Shown here piece by piece: positions 39,917-51,530 of a DNA stretch of 64,000 nucleotides. Position 1 is the stretch's first letter. Each line of letters begins with the position of its first letter. Position numbers and translations under genes: made by a program. The DNA comes from Prunella strophiata (lineage: Eukaryota; Chordata; Aves; Passeriformes; Prunellidae), in contig JAZBQD010000015.1 of the NCBI GenBank assembly GCA_036583965.1, forward strand, positions 85,573,309 through 85,637,308, in the 5' to 3' direction. The notes beneath the pieces were generated by a model. The model had not been told where the DNA came from. It saw only the letters and a list, made by a program, of their open reading frames with translations, and made no database searches.

Positions 39917-40145
39917 TTGGTTGGGGATAGTTACAATCTCCCCACAAAATTTATATTCTCTGCATTTACATTATCAAAATGTGAAATTAAATTTAATTTA
40001 GCTCAAGACTCCCTAGGATAAACTATTAAAAACCTGTTACATTAATGCCAATTAAGAAACTCTACTAAGTACTAGCACTTAATATTTCTAATGAAGGCAC
40101 CATTAAAAATTAAAAAATCCTGAACCCTCATGCAGACCTTTACTC

Positions 40146-40165
40146 AAAAAAAAAAAAAAAAAAAA
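40146..40165 (+). repeat. Poly(A) run, 20 bases
   Basis: A pure A run with no recognised retrocopy. Confidence 0.92.
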
Positions 40166-43100
40166 GCATTTTGACAATTTTTTCTCCCATTAGCTTGCTG
40201 TTTTAGAGGACTTTCAGAGTTGAAAGGACAGTTAAAACAAAAGCCTGGTATTTTTCCACATTGAGAATGCACTCTGGACCCCCTGCTAAACTGCCATGCC
40301 AGCCTTATTTTGGAGGAGTAACACAAATGTGAAGATCAGATTCCCAGGTGTTGATGCTCCAACTGTATTGCTAGTAAAATACAAAGAATAAAATTGTAAA
40401 AAATAATTTGTGCTGATTCTATTTTGTCCTGTAAAACTGGTAAGATACAATGCACCTTTAATATAAGACCTACATAGAAGACCTAATTCTTTTATTTAAA
40501 TTCTCTCCTAGCTACAGAACTGCCCAAGTAAATTATGTTCCACAATGTGGTAGGAAAGTGCCCATCTTTTCAACCTCTTACTTAAACCTTCTCTACTAAC
40601 TGGTGACATTACAGCCTTCCCAAAAAAAAGGGACTGAAAGAGACTCCGGGAGCCAGGATGACTGGTGTGGTGACTCGATCACTGGATAAAGGTCTATTCC
40701 AGCACTTAACTAAAAATGTAACATCTTGTCTTAGATCAAACATTATTTCCAGTGAGACTGAACTATTCTTGTTCCTACCTTTTCTATCACCAAAATATTC
40801 CCTACACTTCCCCTAAGGATGAAATTTGTCCTCAGCCCAAGCCAAATCATACACACGATTATTCCAGTTTGGCTGTTGAGTTTGAAGGAGTTTAAATTGC
40901 TGAAACTCAGCCCCAGGGAGGAGCTGGTTGATCTCATTTTGTGGTAATCTGTATGTTTTTTCCTTTTCTTCAAGAATTTCTTCTAGTCTCAGTTTGTATT
41001 CACGGTTTCTTTAAAAATCATTAATTGTTGTTCATTATTCTGCAAAACCCCACTAATTTCATGCATATTAAACATATGAGCTCATGCGAGTGTGCTGTCC
41101 TCTATTTACAAGGCAAGGTCTCAAATGCTTTATTTTTCTTCAGAAAAAATGTTCTTTTTTGGCAGAACAGAAGAACTAACTCCTCTGTTTCAACAGGAGA
41201 TCCCAAAGATATGAGATTCTGTTCTCTTCTGAAATGTAAGTAGCAGTTACAGTCTTCTTGCAGTGAAATAATAATAGACCTGCAGTCCATGCAGCTCACA
41301 TGTGTCAACAGGCTTCATGGTACACTGTGCAATGCACTACATTCAATAGAATTTGGAAAAATTTGTAGTTAATACACTTCTTGCAAACTAACAATACAGA
41401 TTTTCACAGATAGCTGTGGAGAAACAGGGAGTTGTGTCTGAACAGAACTTTATTAATAAATTGTTTAAAAAATAAGATGCAGTAGTGCCAGACACAGACT
41501 TCTGAGCAACAAATACAAGTAAATTACTTGGTTTGCTTTTGGATAGTAGAATTCCAGAGGCAAAGAGATGAAATTAAGTTAGACTCATAAGTGTCAGTTG
41601 TTTCACTGTCAAAACAAATCTGCAATTGACTATACAGTAGTTAAGAGAGTCAGGATGTAGCTCACACTTTAACAGAAATGAAATTATACCTGATAGAAAA
41701 ATGTGTTGGTTTTATTTATCGGTAGGATAATATAACAGGTATAAATTCAGACTTAATATTAACTGGTTTAGCAGAGAGGGAAAATGTTCATCCCTACAGC
41801 AGTGGGCAACTCACAGGCTAGTGGTACTGCTGTTTTGATAGCTGGACATTAAAAGACCACAAGCAGTGGGGCTTTGCTGTGATTTTTCACCATTTTTTCT
41901 GCTGAAGAGACTGCTGAGGTTATGAGGCTACACATGTATTCAAGGAAGTATTGGCTGCATCCCTCTGCTCACTCCCAGGTGTTCTCCAGCTTTTTGCAAA
42001 ATGTAACTGAGTACAGGCCACAGACATATCAAAGCTGCTGCAAGGTATGGAAGAATGTGATTTTATACTGTCAGCTAGTCCACAGTAACAACCTGTGTGT
42101 GCTCAATGCATATGAGATAATTTATGGGTTTTTCCAGTGAGAAGTGTGCACACATGGGCAGCACCTACTGTGTGGAATTTTTCTGCATCTCACTTCACAG
42201 GAATTTGGGGACACAAACTCTTTACTGTCTATCATTCATTTTAAGGAGCAAAACCTTTACATATTTTTGGGGATATGGTTCTTAGTTTTAATAATTCAAG
42301 ACCTTTGCACAATGAAATAGTCAGTGTATCTTTTGCTCAAAAGGAGAACAAAATGAATGTTCAATAAGGGCATAGTTGTCATGGTGAAAGGAATACAAAA
42401 CGATAAAAAAAATCTTGCACAGTACAAAATTAGTAACTAGGATGCCAGGTTTTTAAATGTATTCTCCAGTTATGAGAAAATGAAAAGGGTAAGGGCAGAG
42501 GAGCAAATATGGAGATAAAGCCACAAGCAATCCAGTGTGGATTGCATCTCTGACTAAAATAAAACAACACTCTCCCAAAGGCTCATGTCCCCATGTAGCC
42601 ACCTCAACTATTTTTCTGTTGCTGCCTTAAAACATCCAAGAGCAGAAAAATCAAGCTTTTTGCAAGAAATAACAGAGGTAATGGATGTACTGCCAGGCCT
42701 CCCTGCTGTGGCAGTTTGGAAAGGATGATGCACTATGCACCATCTTATTGGCTGTTGTGATGAGTTTCAGACACTGTACCATTATTTACTACATGATGCT
42801 GAGAAAATAATGCAGGTTACCAATTCTCTTGAAGTACAGATTGCAATAATAGAAATGAACATGGACAAGAAAAGATGCAGTTTTTACTGTGAGTGTCAAT
42901 AAATAAACTAAACAGAGGACAAAAGCCTAATATTGAAAACTACTTATAAATAATCCCCTGCACGATAAAATTCTAATTAGGAAAATAAAACAAATTTAAA
43001 AGAATCAATCTGAACTCTCTAAACTGTGCAAAACACAAGTATCTGCATTTTCAAGAAAACACATTTTAACACACTAAGTCATTAGCAGAAAGAGAACAGT

Positions 43101-44564
43101 TAATCTGATCAAACAACCACAGCTCCAGAAGAAGAAATCTAGCATATTGAAGAAATTGCACACTAAGTCACATACAGCTCCCTTTGGCCACCTGTGTACC
43201 TACTGAACATGGCTCAGTATTTTCAGTTTTGCACAGATATTCTCAGATTTGGAGGACCTGCACTGAAGATGACTGACAGAAGCCATCCTTTTTCCAACCA
43301 CAAAGTCTCAGCATACCTACATCAAGCAAGATTCACATTTAAGATTAATCTGCCTTCACAGTGGATCTACATAGACAGGAAGGGAAGCTTTCCACAGAGA
43401 GGGGCAGCCTGATGTTCTTCTGGGGTGGTTGAATTTGATATTTTCAGAACAGTAAGGCAGTGAAAGGCCCAACAGTATTTAAATTTTCTTCAATTCCTTT
43501 AGAAAAATCCCTGTCCTGAGCCTTAGTTTGATCACTGAAAACTGCTTTGTATCTGTTGCATTCTATATTACTGCAATGTAAAAGTAGGATGGCCAAGAAT
43601 TAATACTATTGCTCTCCAACACATCTTGATTTTCATTCCTTTCTTTATCCTACCTGCAGTGCAGAGTACAGAAATATAATCTGGTGAAAGATATCACATT
43701 GCACCTTTCTGATACAGAGCTACACCTGTTCTCCATACAAATTTAGCTCTCAGTAGGAAGAAAGCTAGCTCCCTTCACTTGTGACATTTTTACTGAGAAG
43801 CCAAACTATGTATCATTTGTACACAGCCTATGCTCCAACTTCTTGGAAAAAAACCCGAGCTCTTATCTAGTAAAGAATAGATTCTATTGAAGCTGTGTTT
43901 CAATGCAAAATTTAGCAAGTGTAAGATGGTCGATTCAAGCAGCCTTTACCTATGTGCCTAGGGATCCACAAGCTTCAGGCAATAAGTGGTCTCAGACCTG
44001 GCAAGCATGCAAACATGATAGCTTAATCTCAGGCTGCTTTAATCCCAGGAAAGATGAAGTCTGCAAGCCAAGCTTGTACAGCCAGGCATGAGCCATTTAT
44101 TAAGAATAAGGAGTCCAGGGAAATCAGGTGTGACTCAAAGTAAGGATTAGCTACCTTTAAACCAGTTCTTATCTACAAAGTTACACAGAATTTGTTTTCT
44201 TTTATGGATTTCCCAACAGCAAAAATACAGTCTTCATTTGAAGAGGCCAAGCACTCCCTCAGTTTTTTGTCTATAATCTGCACTGCACAGGATAGTGTAA
44301 ACTAGGTACACAGCACTACCAGCTGTTAGCTTAAACTGCTTATTAAGGGCAACTTTTAGTGTATTTCTCACTAAAAAGATTTTCCAGTACCAAAATTTGG
44401 ATAGTACATAAAATAAATAATCCTAACTTAAGGCTAAATCAACAAAAGATTAAAGGCATGTTAAAGCCTAAAGAGCTTAAATTCTGCTTGTTGCTGCCTG
44501 AAGCCTATACAAACTCTTCTTTATGCATTAAAGCCTTCCAGGGGCCTCAAATCATCTTTGAGAA

Positions 44565-44905
44565 CATGGAATAGTTTGGTTTAGAAAAGACCTTTAAAGG
44601 TCACTTGATCTAACCCTCCGCACTGAGCAGGAACACCTTCAATTAGATCAGGTGGCTCAGAGTCCTGTAACAACATAACCCTGAATGTTTCAGGGATGGT
44701 GCATCTCCAGGCAACTGTTCCACTGGTTTGCCTCTCTCATTGTAAACAGTTTCTTCCTCACACCCAATTTAAATCTATCCTCTTTTATTTAAAACCAGTA
44801 TCCCCACCACAAGAGCCCCTAACAGTTTGTCCATGTTTCTCGCAGACCCCGTGATGTACTGGACTTTTGCACAGATCTGCTCCCATGAAGGCCTGTCACT
44901 ACTGA
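44565..44905 (-). mobile_element. CR1 LINE fragment, minus orientation, with 3' end
   Basis: Read on the plus strand, the segment begins at the CR1 3' end (TGGAATAGTTTGGTTTAGAA, then AAAGGTCACTTGATCTAACC). It continues through the AATTAGATCAGGTGGCTCAG, CCTGAATGTTTCAGGGATGG, CATTGTAAACAGTTTCTTCC and TTTAAATCTATCCTCTTTTA blocks, all recognisable CR1 3'-region sequence in reverse complement. It is 5'-truncated at about 44900. Confidence 0.92.
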
Positions 44906-45402
44906 ACTGTATTTAAGTGGAGTTTAGACTCAGGTTCTGAACAAGTGAGAGGGCATCTACCACAGCTGTCCATGTTCATGCAGGATGCTGACAAGAAGGC
45001 AGCAAGCAGCGTAGCAACACTTCCAGTGTATCTGCAGATCAGGTGCTGCACTAGAGCAGCAAAGAGCTTTGCAAGATCTAAATGTAGAAAATAAAAAGCA
45101 ACTTTGAACTCCTTCTATATTGACAGTATTGATTTCACCTACAAGTGTCTTGCATTTTCTCAGAGTCACGCCCTTGTTTTGCACTGAGCAGCAGTTACCA
45201 AATGAAGGTGTCTCTCTCCCCACAGGATTGTGCTCTGAAGGTACTCCCTGTGCAGCCAGAACCACACTACCAGGTGTTTTCAGCATGGCTTTGCCAGCTC
45301 CAGCAGTTACTGTAGCCAACTCAGAGATACTTGTTTTAAGCATATTTATTAACAATTTGTAAACAGGAGAAAAAGTGGAAGATAGACAAAGACAGCAAGA
45401 TT

Positions 45403-45915
45403 AAAGATCACAGAGTGACTGAGGTTGGAAGGTGCCTTTGGAGGTGATATGGTCTAACCTCCCCTGCTCAAAGCAAAGCCACCCACAGCCAGCTGCCCAG
45501 GACCACATCCAGACAGATTTTGAATATATCCAATGATGGAGACTTATGAACTTCTCTGGGCAATCCATGCCAGTGCTCAATCACCTTCACAGTAAGAAAG
45601 TATTTCCTCTATTCAGAGGGAACCTCCCGTGTTCCAGTGTGTGCCCACTGCCCCAGTACTGTCACTGGGCTTCACTGAAACAAGCCTGGCTCCCCCATCT
45701 TTGTGCCCACCCCTCTTCAGTGTTTGTACACACTCGATGGAATTCCCCCCAGCCTTCTCTTCTCCAGGATGAAGAATCCCAGCTCTCAGCCTTTCCTCAC
45801 AGGTGAGATGGTTGAGTCCATCATCTTTGTGTCACTTTGCTGGACTCTCTCCTCTAGCCCCACTTCCCTCTTGTGCTGGAGAGCCCAGAACTGGACACAG
45901 CACTACAGATGTAAT
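45403..45915 (-). mobile_element. CR1 LINE fragment, minus orientation, with 3' end
   Basis: The segment starts with ATCACAGAGTGACTGAGGTT and GGAAGGTGCCTTTGGAGGTG, the reverse complement of the CR1 3' end. It runs through CCAGCTGCCCAGGACCACAT, CTCTGGGCAATCCATGCCAG, AGAAAGTATTTCCTC and CAGCTCTCAGCCTTTCCTCA to GAACTGGACACAGCACTACA. It is 5'-truncated near 45915. It lies about 500 bp from another minus-strand CR1, but its 3' end is distinct, so these are two separate insertions. The long ORFs on the plus strand here are antisense shadows of the element. Confidence 0.94.
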
Positions 45916-45919
45916 GGAA

Positions 45920-48900
45920 ATAACAAAGTAAAACTTTACACTCAAAACATAAGTAATAGAAAAAAGAAAAAAAAGGGGAAAAAAAAAAATAAAAATGAGG
46001 AAGCATAAAACAGAGATCTATCAAACAGCTAAATAACCAAAAGTAGAAACAATCAATAGATTACCAACACATCTCAAAAAACCAGCATAACAGCACAATC
46101 CAGGTGTAGTGTTAGGTCAGCATTGTATTCTAAGCTGACTATTTGTGCACGAATATTTTTTATTACAATAGTCTCTGCTTTTCTACAAGCAAATGGCAAA
46201 ATGATACAGGACCCTACAATGCATCATTATGCTTAATGCCTCATGTGATGACACTTCCTCACAGTTTTCCCATGGCAGCAGCTTTTGACTAGTAGCAAGG
46301 TGAACCAGTCACCTTAAAGTGAAGGATATTATGCTTCTCCTAAAACTGCTACTGTGTCCGGGTTGCTTCCACACCAGTGCTCACAGAAAACAACAAACCA
46401 ACAAGAAAATGACAATGCAAAAAAGCTTCATATAAAATGCATAAAAGCTATTTTATGGCTGTCTTATTTTCCCTTTAAATTATACTTCTCCAGAACAAGG
46501 AACAGAAACAATTTAACATCTCTAATGCTGGGTGTAAAAGAAAACTGGGCTTACATTGGTACCAGTTTCATTTTAAGTACAGATGGGCTCTGCTGGACTT
46601 GGGGGGCACATTGGACTTGGTGCATTGACAGCTATTCCTTGCTTGTCAGACTTATCAAGGCAACTTTGGGCAAGATAGCATTTATGCTACATCTCTGAAA
46701 TGGAGATAGGGCTTTTCTGCCTCATAGGCAAGAATGAAATTAATCTCTATAAGTTGAAACGTCAGGAGTTTTATATTAAATATTAAAATTAATATAAAGA
46801 CTTTTAAACAGGTAAAATGTAAAAGAAAACCCCTTCCACTAACAAATTCTGAGCTATTAACTAAACCATATATAAAATCCCTCCAGAAAAAAAGTATTAA
46901 ACCATTTAATTACTTCCTTAACTTGTGAAGTTTACTTATTATTTCCTGCCCTCCAGAGTATACATGCAATTTTATACCTCTTTTCAGAACAGTAAACAAC
47001 TCAAAAAGTTTCCATGATTGAACAAGCAGCAGTCAAACATGAGAGAGGGGCTTGTTTGTGCCTGGGAGCATGGGAGGCAGAAATAAAAGAAACAATTAAG
47101 ACACACCAGGTTAGTGAGGAAGGCACTTATTAAAGGAAAAAAAAAGAGCACTTGAAATAATTTATTTCCTCTTCCTCTAGTTCTCACAGGCAGGCAAGGG
47201 AGAAGAGAGATATTCTTGGAAGATGGAATGAGGTCAAGGAGTTAACGCATATGTGCACTCATCAAGACCTTTCCAAAAATAATGAGAAGTATGAAAGATT
47301 TTTTCATGGAGAAAAAAGAATTTAAAATAATCACCTAGATGGTTATAAATTATATCAAACAGAAAATCAGGAATGTGACCAACCTGCAACAGTGTGATGT
47401 AAGCCCTTAAATGCAGGAAGACAAACCTGTAACAATCCACAGTGCATAAAAAGAGCATGTTGAAAAAGGATTTCCCATCCAAAAGCAAGAACGACAAGTA
47501 AGGAAGGAAGACAAGTAGGAATGATATAAAGCCCAAGCTTTAGCTTAAAATGTTTAGCAAGTTCAAAGCACAGGAGTGGTAAAACAAGATGAAGAAAAAC
47601 AGTTTAATACAGGATCAGGAAACGCTTTAGGTTTGAAGGGCAGGGCATTAGCTCTTCCACACTTGTATTCCCCCACAGGTACCTGTGTAATCAGCAGTTC
47701 TGCTGACACTGAAATACTGAAGAGATCCACTGCACAGTCAATTACTTCATTACTGAAGTGTGCCAGACAAATGCAAAAATGTAATATGAAAGCAACTGCA
47801 AATGCATGCTGATTTAGGAAAACAGATCTCCCTCAGCTAGCCAAAGGAGGCAGAAGCCTGTATCACAGAGGTAGATTGCTGACATCAATGGAGATCCTGG
47901 TCAGACTTAAATTTTACTGAGAATTTCAATGCTGTTATAACTAATTCCTACATAACAATTTTTTTTTTTTTTTATAGAGAGGAATAAGTTGTGTAGCACA
48001 AGAATAAGAAGCAACTAATTCACATTATATCTAGATAACAAATTTTCTGGTGAGAGAATTGATTGCTTTTTCCCTATAGTTTCACCATGCCTACTGCAGA
48101 GCCCAGGAAACAATAAGTATAAAATGCAATAGTTACTATGACCAGCCTTCAACACTGGGAAGGGTTAACCAACATCCCAATATAAGTGCTCTTACACAAA
48201 AAATAAATAATTTACAGTTACTTTGTGGACAAGCCCTTATTCATATTTCATAGACAACACAAAAACAACATACATATACAGTACAGAAGACTCAACCCCA
48301 ACATTTTGTAGTAAGAACGCTTGCAGGTTTGTAAGGTTTTCTAACTTACATGCACTATGAAGCTTATTAAAAAAAACCCCACAACCCCACAAACAGCAAT
48401 TCACTGAAACAAAGGTTTTCTTAAATAAAGCATGAAACTGCACAGAGCATGATGTGTGGCAAATTATGAACTACTTTCACTTGTGTGTGCATTTTCTTTA
48501 ACACACATTTTGTTGATTGGCAAGTACTAGACTCACACCTATGAAAATAAAGGGCTAACTCTTAAATCTATGCTATTAACAGTAAACCTACAATATCCAT
48601 TTGTATATAAAAATAATTTTGAAGTACACCAGTAAAACAAAAACATATACTTCTACAGTTAAGAAAATTATTAAAAAAATAAATCAAAACTTCCCCTAAT
48701 GACAGTTCATTAGCTCAGTCCTGTATACAATAGAAAATAAATTAAAAAGTGAAATATTGTGATTACTAGTCTCTCCAAAGAGAGACAATAGAGACAATAC
48801 TGGATTATATTACAGTTCAGAAACACATATACTACATTTGAATTCTAGTCAGAAACTTTGTGAGTGACTTCTCATCTACTTAAATAAAACAGATGCCCAA

Positions 48901-50445
48901 TGAATTATATTTACTATGACTTTCTGCATATATTGTAGCATTCACATAATTTGTTTTCCTGAAAGTTAATAAAGTTTAGCAACAGGCAGAGTTTACAGAT
49001 GGCAGAATGAGGACTGTAAAATTATTTTAACCTCTGAAAAGACCAACTTCATTTAGTGAAAAGAATGCAAGGGAATGTAAGAGTAGATAAATATCACAGG
49101 GAAAGAAGCGTATCAATCCCCTTGACTTGGTCAAATGCACTCTTACCCCAAATTTGAGATTGGAATGTTTTATTGTATCTTATCATAAAACTTTGGCTGC
49201 AATATGAAAAGGGACAGCCATGGCAGGCCATCTGTCTCCTTCAAGGTGTATCTGTTCATCAAATTCTCACCTCTCTACCTCATCCAGGACACAATCAATC
49301 ATGCAGCAGCTGGGAATTTAAAACCCAAAACTCTTCTATGCAATAAATTCTCCCAATTTGGCAACAATGGGTTTGTATGTGTTGAGAGGCTTTGCTGACA
49401 CCCCAGAGAAGTGTCAGCACTGGAAACAGTGCAGTTAGGTCAGCACAGCTCTTCTCTTGTTCCTCCCATCATGCTCAGCTGGCTGTTATTCCATGCTCTA
49501 TTCCAGAACATTTAACATAGCAGATGCAAGCTACCAAATTAGTAAGAAAAATTTAAGGCACATTTTGTGTCTGTGCTTTGATTACAAGCTCCTTTGAACA
49601 GCAATTCTTCCTAAGTGTCTGAAAAACATTTTGTATATCTCAAATACTTTCATCAACTAGTATTTTTGACAGAAGGCCATCCTGTGACATTATTAAATTT
49701 TTGTATGTTCTTTCTGACTATATATTTCTATTATCTAATTAATTTTTGTCTAAGTTGAAAGAACATACACCAAGATGCATCTAAGGGACACAAAACCAAA
49801 AAAACCATGACCATGTAAGAACAATGATTTGTAAGGTGATTAGTATTTTTAAAGTGCTATTGTTAAATATATAAAATGAAAGAGATGGCAAGTGATTCAA
49901 AAGCAAGTTGACTACAAAAGAAAGAGCGATAAATGAACTTAGTCTTCCTAAATTCATGATGAAAAAGACAGACTGGTAGCACATTGTCTCCTCCTGTCAC
50001 TGAAGAAAGAAAACTGTAATCTGTACCCTAATCCTCTTAACTTCATCAGAAGACCACAGAGACTGACATAATACATATTCCAATCACATTAGCTGATGCT
50101 GTTATTATTTACCCCAATACTGAAATTGAAGAATTTTGATTCAATGATATAAATTTAAGAACTTCCATGTCTCTTTATACCACTATGATAAAGAGGACCA
50201 TAGGCCACTAAAAATTATGTATTTCACCACAGATTAAGCAAATAACAGTTTCTTACACCACTGTTTACATCTCACCCCATTCAGGCCTAAAAGCCCATCT
50301 CCCCCTAGCAAAAGCATGAGTGTTGACTGCACAAACTCAATCTCAGTTTTGTGACTTGCACACAATACTCAAAAAGAGTAACACTAGGATTTCAATAAAA
50401 ATTTCAATTATTACAATAAATATCAAGTTCTGTGATGATCTAAAC
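45920..50445. other. Non-coding interval between CR1 cluster and SLC35B3 3' end
   Basis: An A-rich tract (about 45955-45998) follows the CR1 copy. The rest is AT-rich with no exon-like sequence. A T15 run lies near 47960. Part of the upper end could belong to an extended SLC35B3 3' UTR if a distal poly(A) signal near 49170 is used. Confidence 0.6.
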
Positions 50446-50449
50446 AATA

Positions 50450-50945
50450 ACTTAAACAAACCCCAACTTTTTTATTTAAAATGGAAAAGAGTGACAACAT
50501 ACTGTATTCTAAACCTTCCACCTTTAAATTCACAATTTGGTCAACCAGTTGGTTGATTAGTACAGTATTACATTTAAATTACTCCACCTAGACAATTAAC
50601 AAAGAACCACTAATTTCACATCAGCCACATGGCCAATATTATTAAAATGCCCAAACTAGTCTTCTACTGTGTCCCACTTGAGTGCAGCTTCTCAGCAGTT
50701 TGCCAGGAGCTGCTGTCCTTCATTGCCGATAAAACCATCTGACAATGGCCTACAACATCCTTTGTGATGAATTCAAGTGCTCTGAAGAAAGGGCTCATGA
50801 AAGTGTGCATTTCTAGCAATCTGCAAGCAGACAATATGCCTTCAGCTCCTTTGGTTTTAGTAACATTCCCTTTGGAAAGTGAATCAGTTGAAGACTGTTC
50901 CAATAAAATAGTAAGTCAAAGTCTAGACAAGGCATGAACCACTGT
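50450..50945 (-). other. SLC35B3: SLC35B3 3' untranslated region with probable poly(A) signal
   Basis: The sequence after the TAG stop on the minus strand contains no further exon. The first canonical AATAAA on that strand is at 50476-50471. It is followed by T-rich sequence compatible with cleavage near 50450, giving a 3' UTR of about 500 nt. Another AATAAA occurs on the minus strand near 49174-49169, so a longer form is possible. The signal is seen directly; its use is inferred. Confidence 0.55.
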
Positions 50946-51096
50946 CTATACAGTTTGCGACAACGTCCTTGATTTTCTTTCTTCCACACTTTTTTTCCAA
51001 AGACCAAGCAGTGAAGGCAGTTTGATTTTGTCCATATTCTTACTGTAAACATTCAGAAATATACCAAGGACAACCAGTAAGCCTGACCACACGTAC
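50946..51096 (-). CDS. SLC35B3: SLC35B3 last coding exon with stop codon
   Basis: The coding part has 151 nt and follows acceptor CCCCTCTAG. It completes glutamine and reads YVWSGLLVVLGIFLNVYS, then KNMDKIKLPSLLGLWKK, then SVEERKSRTLSQTV and TAG at 50948-50946 (in-window residues 254-302). The last membrane span is followed by a basic cytosolic tail of about 30 residues, as is usual for this protein. Confidence 0.96.
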
Positions 51097-51483
51097 CTAG
51101 AGGGGAGGCAGAGGAAAGGGAAAAAGTTAACATTAGTACTTTATCTGTAGCAACTACATATCAATATTTGTGGATTAAACAAACCTCACATTAAGAAGAG
51201 AAGATCTGAAGAAAAATCCCCCAAAAATCAGTGGGCTCTGAGATAGAATTTCCCTGAGTCTCTATTATCACTATCCCTCCACCCTTCTTTTTTCCTGCCC
51301 TGGCTGGAGAGCTTATTGAAATGCATTTATAAGTTAAATAATAACTAAACAGTATCTGTTCTTTCTCACATAAATAAAATAATCCTGAAGGGTTTTAGTA
51401 TGTTTTTCCTTCCTATGGTTATGAGAGCTACAGTGTCTGTTACTGGTCCAAAACATTTTCTCACTCAGTGCCTTATATATACT

Positions 51484-51530
<47 letters not shown>

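Larger units (their letters stand above)
29945..44560. other. Non-coding AT-rich interval of about 14.6 kb, no gene seen
   Basis: ORFs here reach at most 148 codons (minus strand, 37324-36878), with no family likeness and no codon or domain signal. The interval holds A-rich runs (32103-32129, 35627-35651, 35833-35866, 36594-36607, 40146-40165) and a 20-bp tandem duplication (39877-39916). No clear transposon end was recognised. Confidence 0.65.

Noticed and set aside
45546..46008. Overlapping plus-strand ORFs of 86 and 101 codons
   Set aside because: Mostly antisense to a CR1 element, with the end running into an A-rich tract that gives a false lysine tail.
1..50440. tRNA, snRNA or rRNA genes
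   Set aside because: No stretch with convincing A- and B-box or cloverleaf pattern, and no U6-like or rRNA-like sequence was noticed by eye; a tRNAscan-SE or Infernal run would be decisive.
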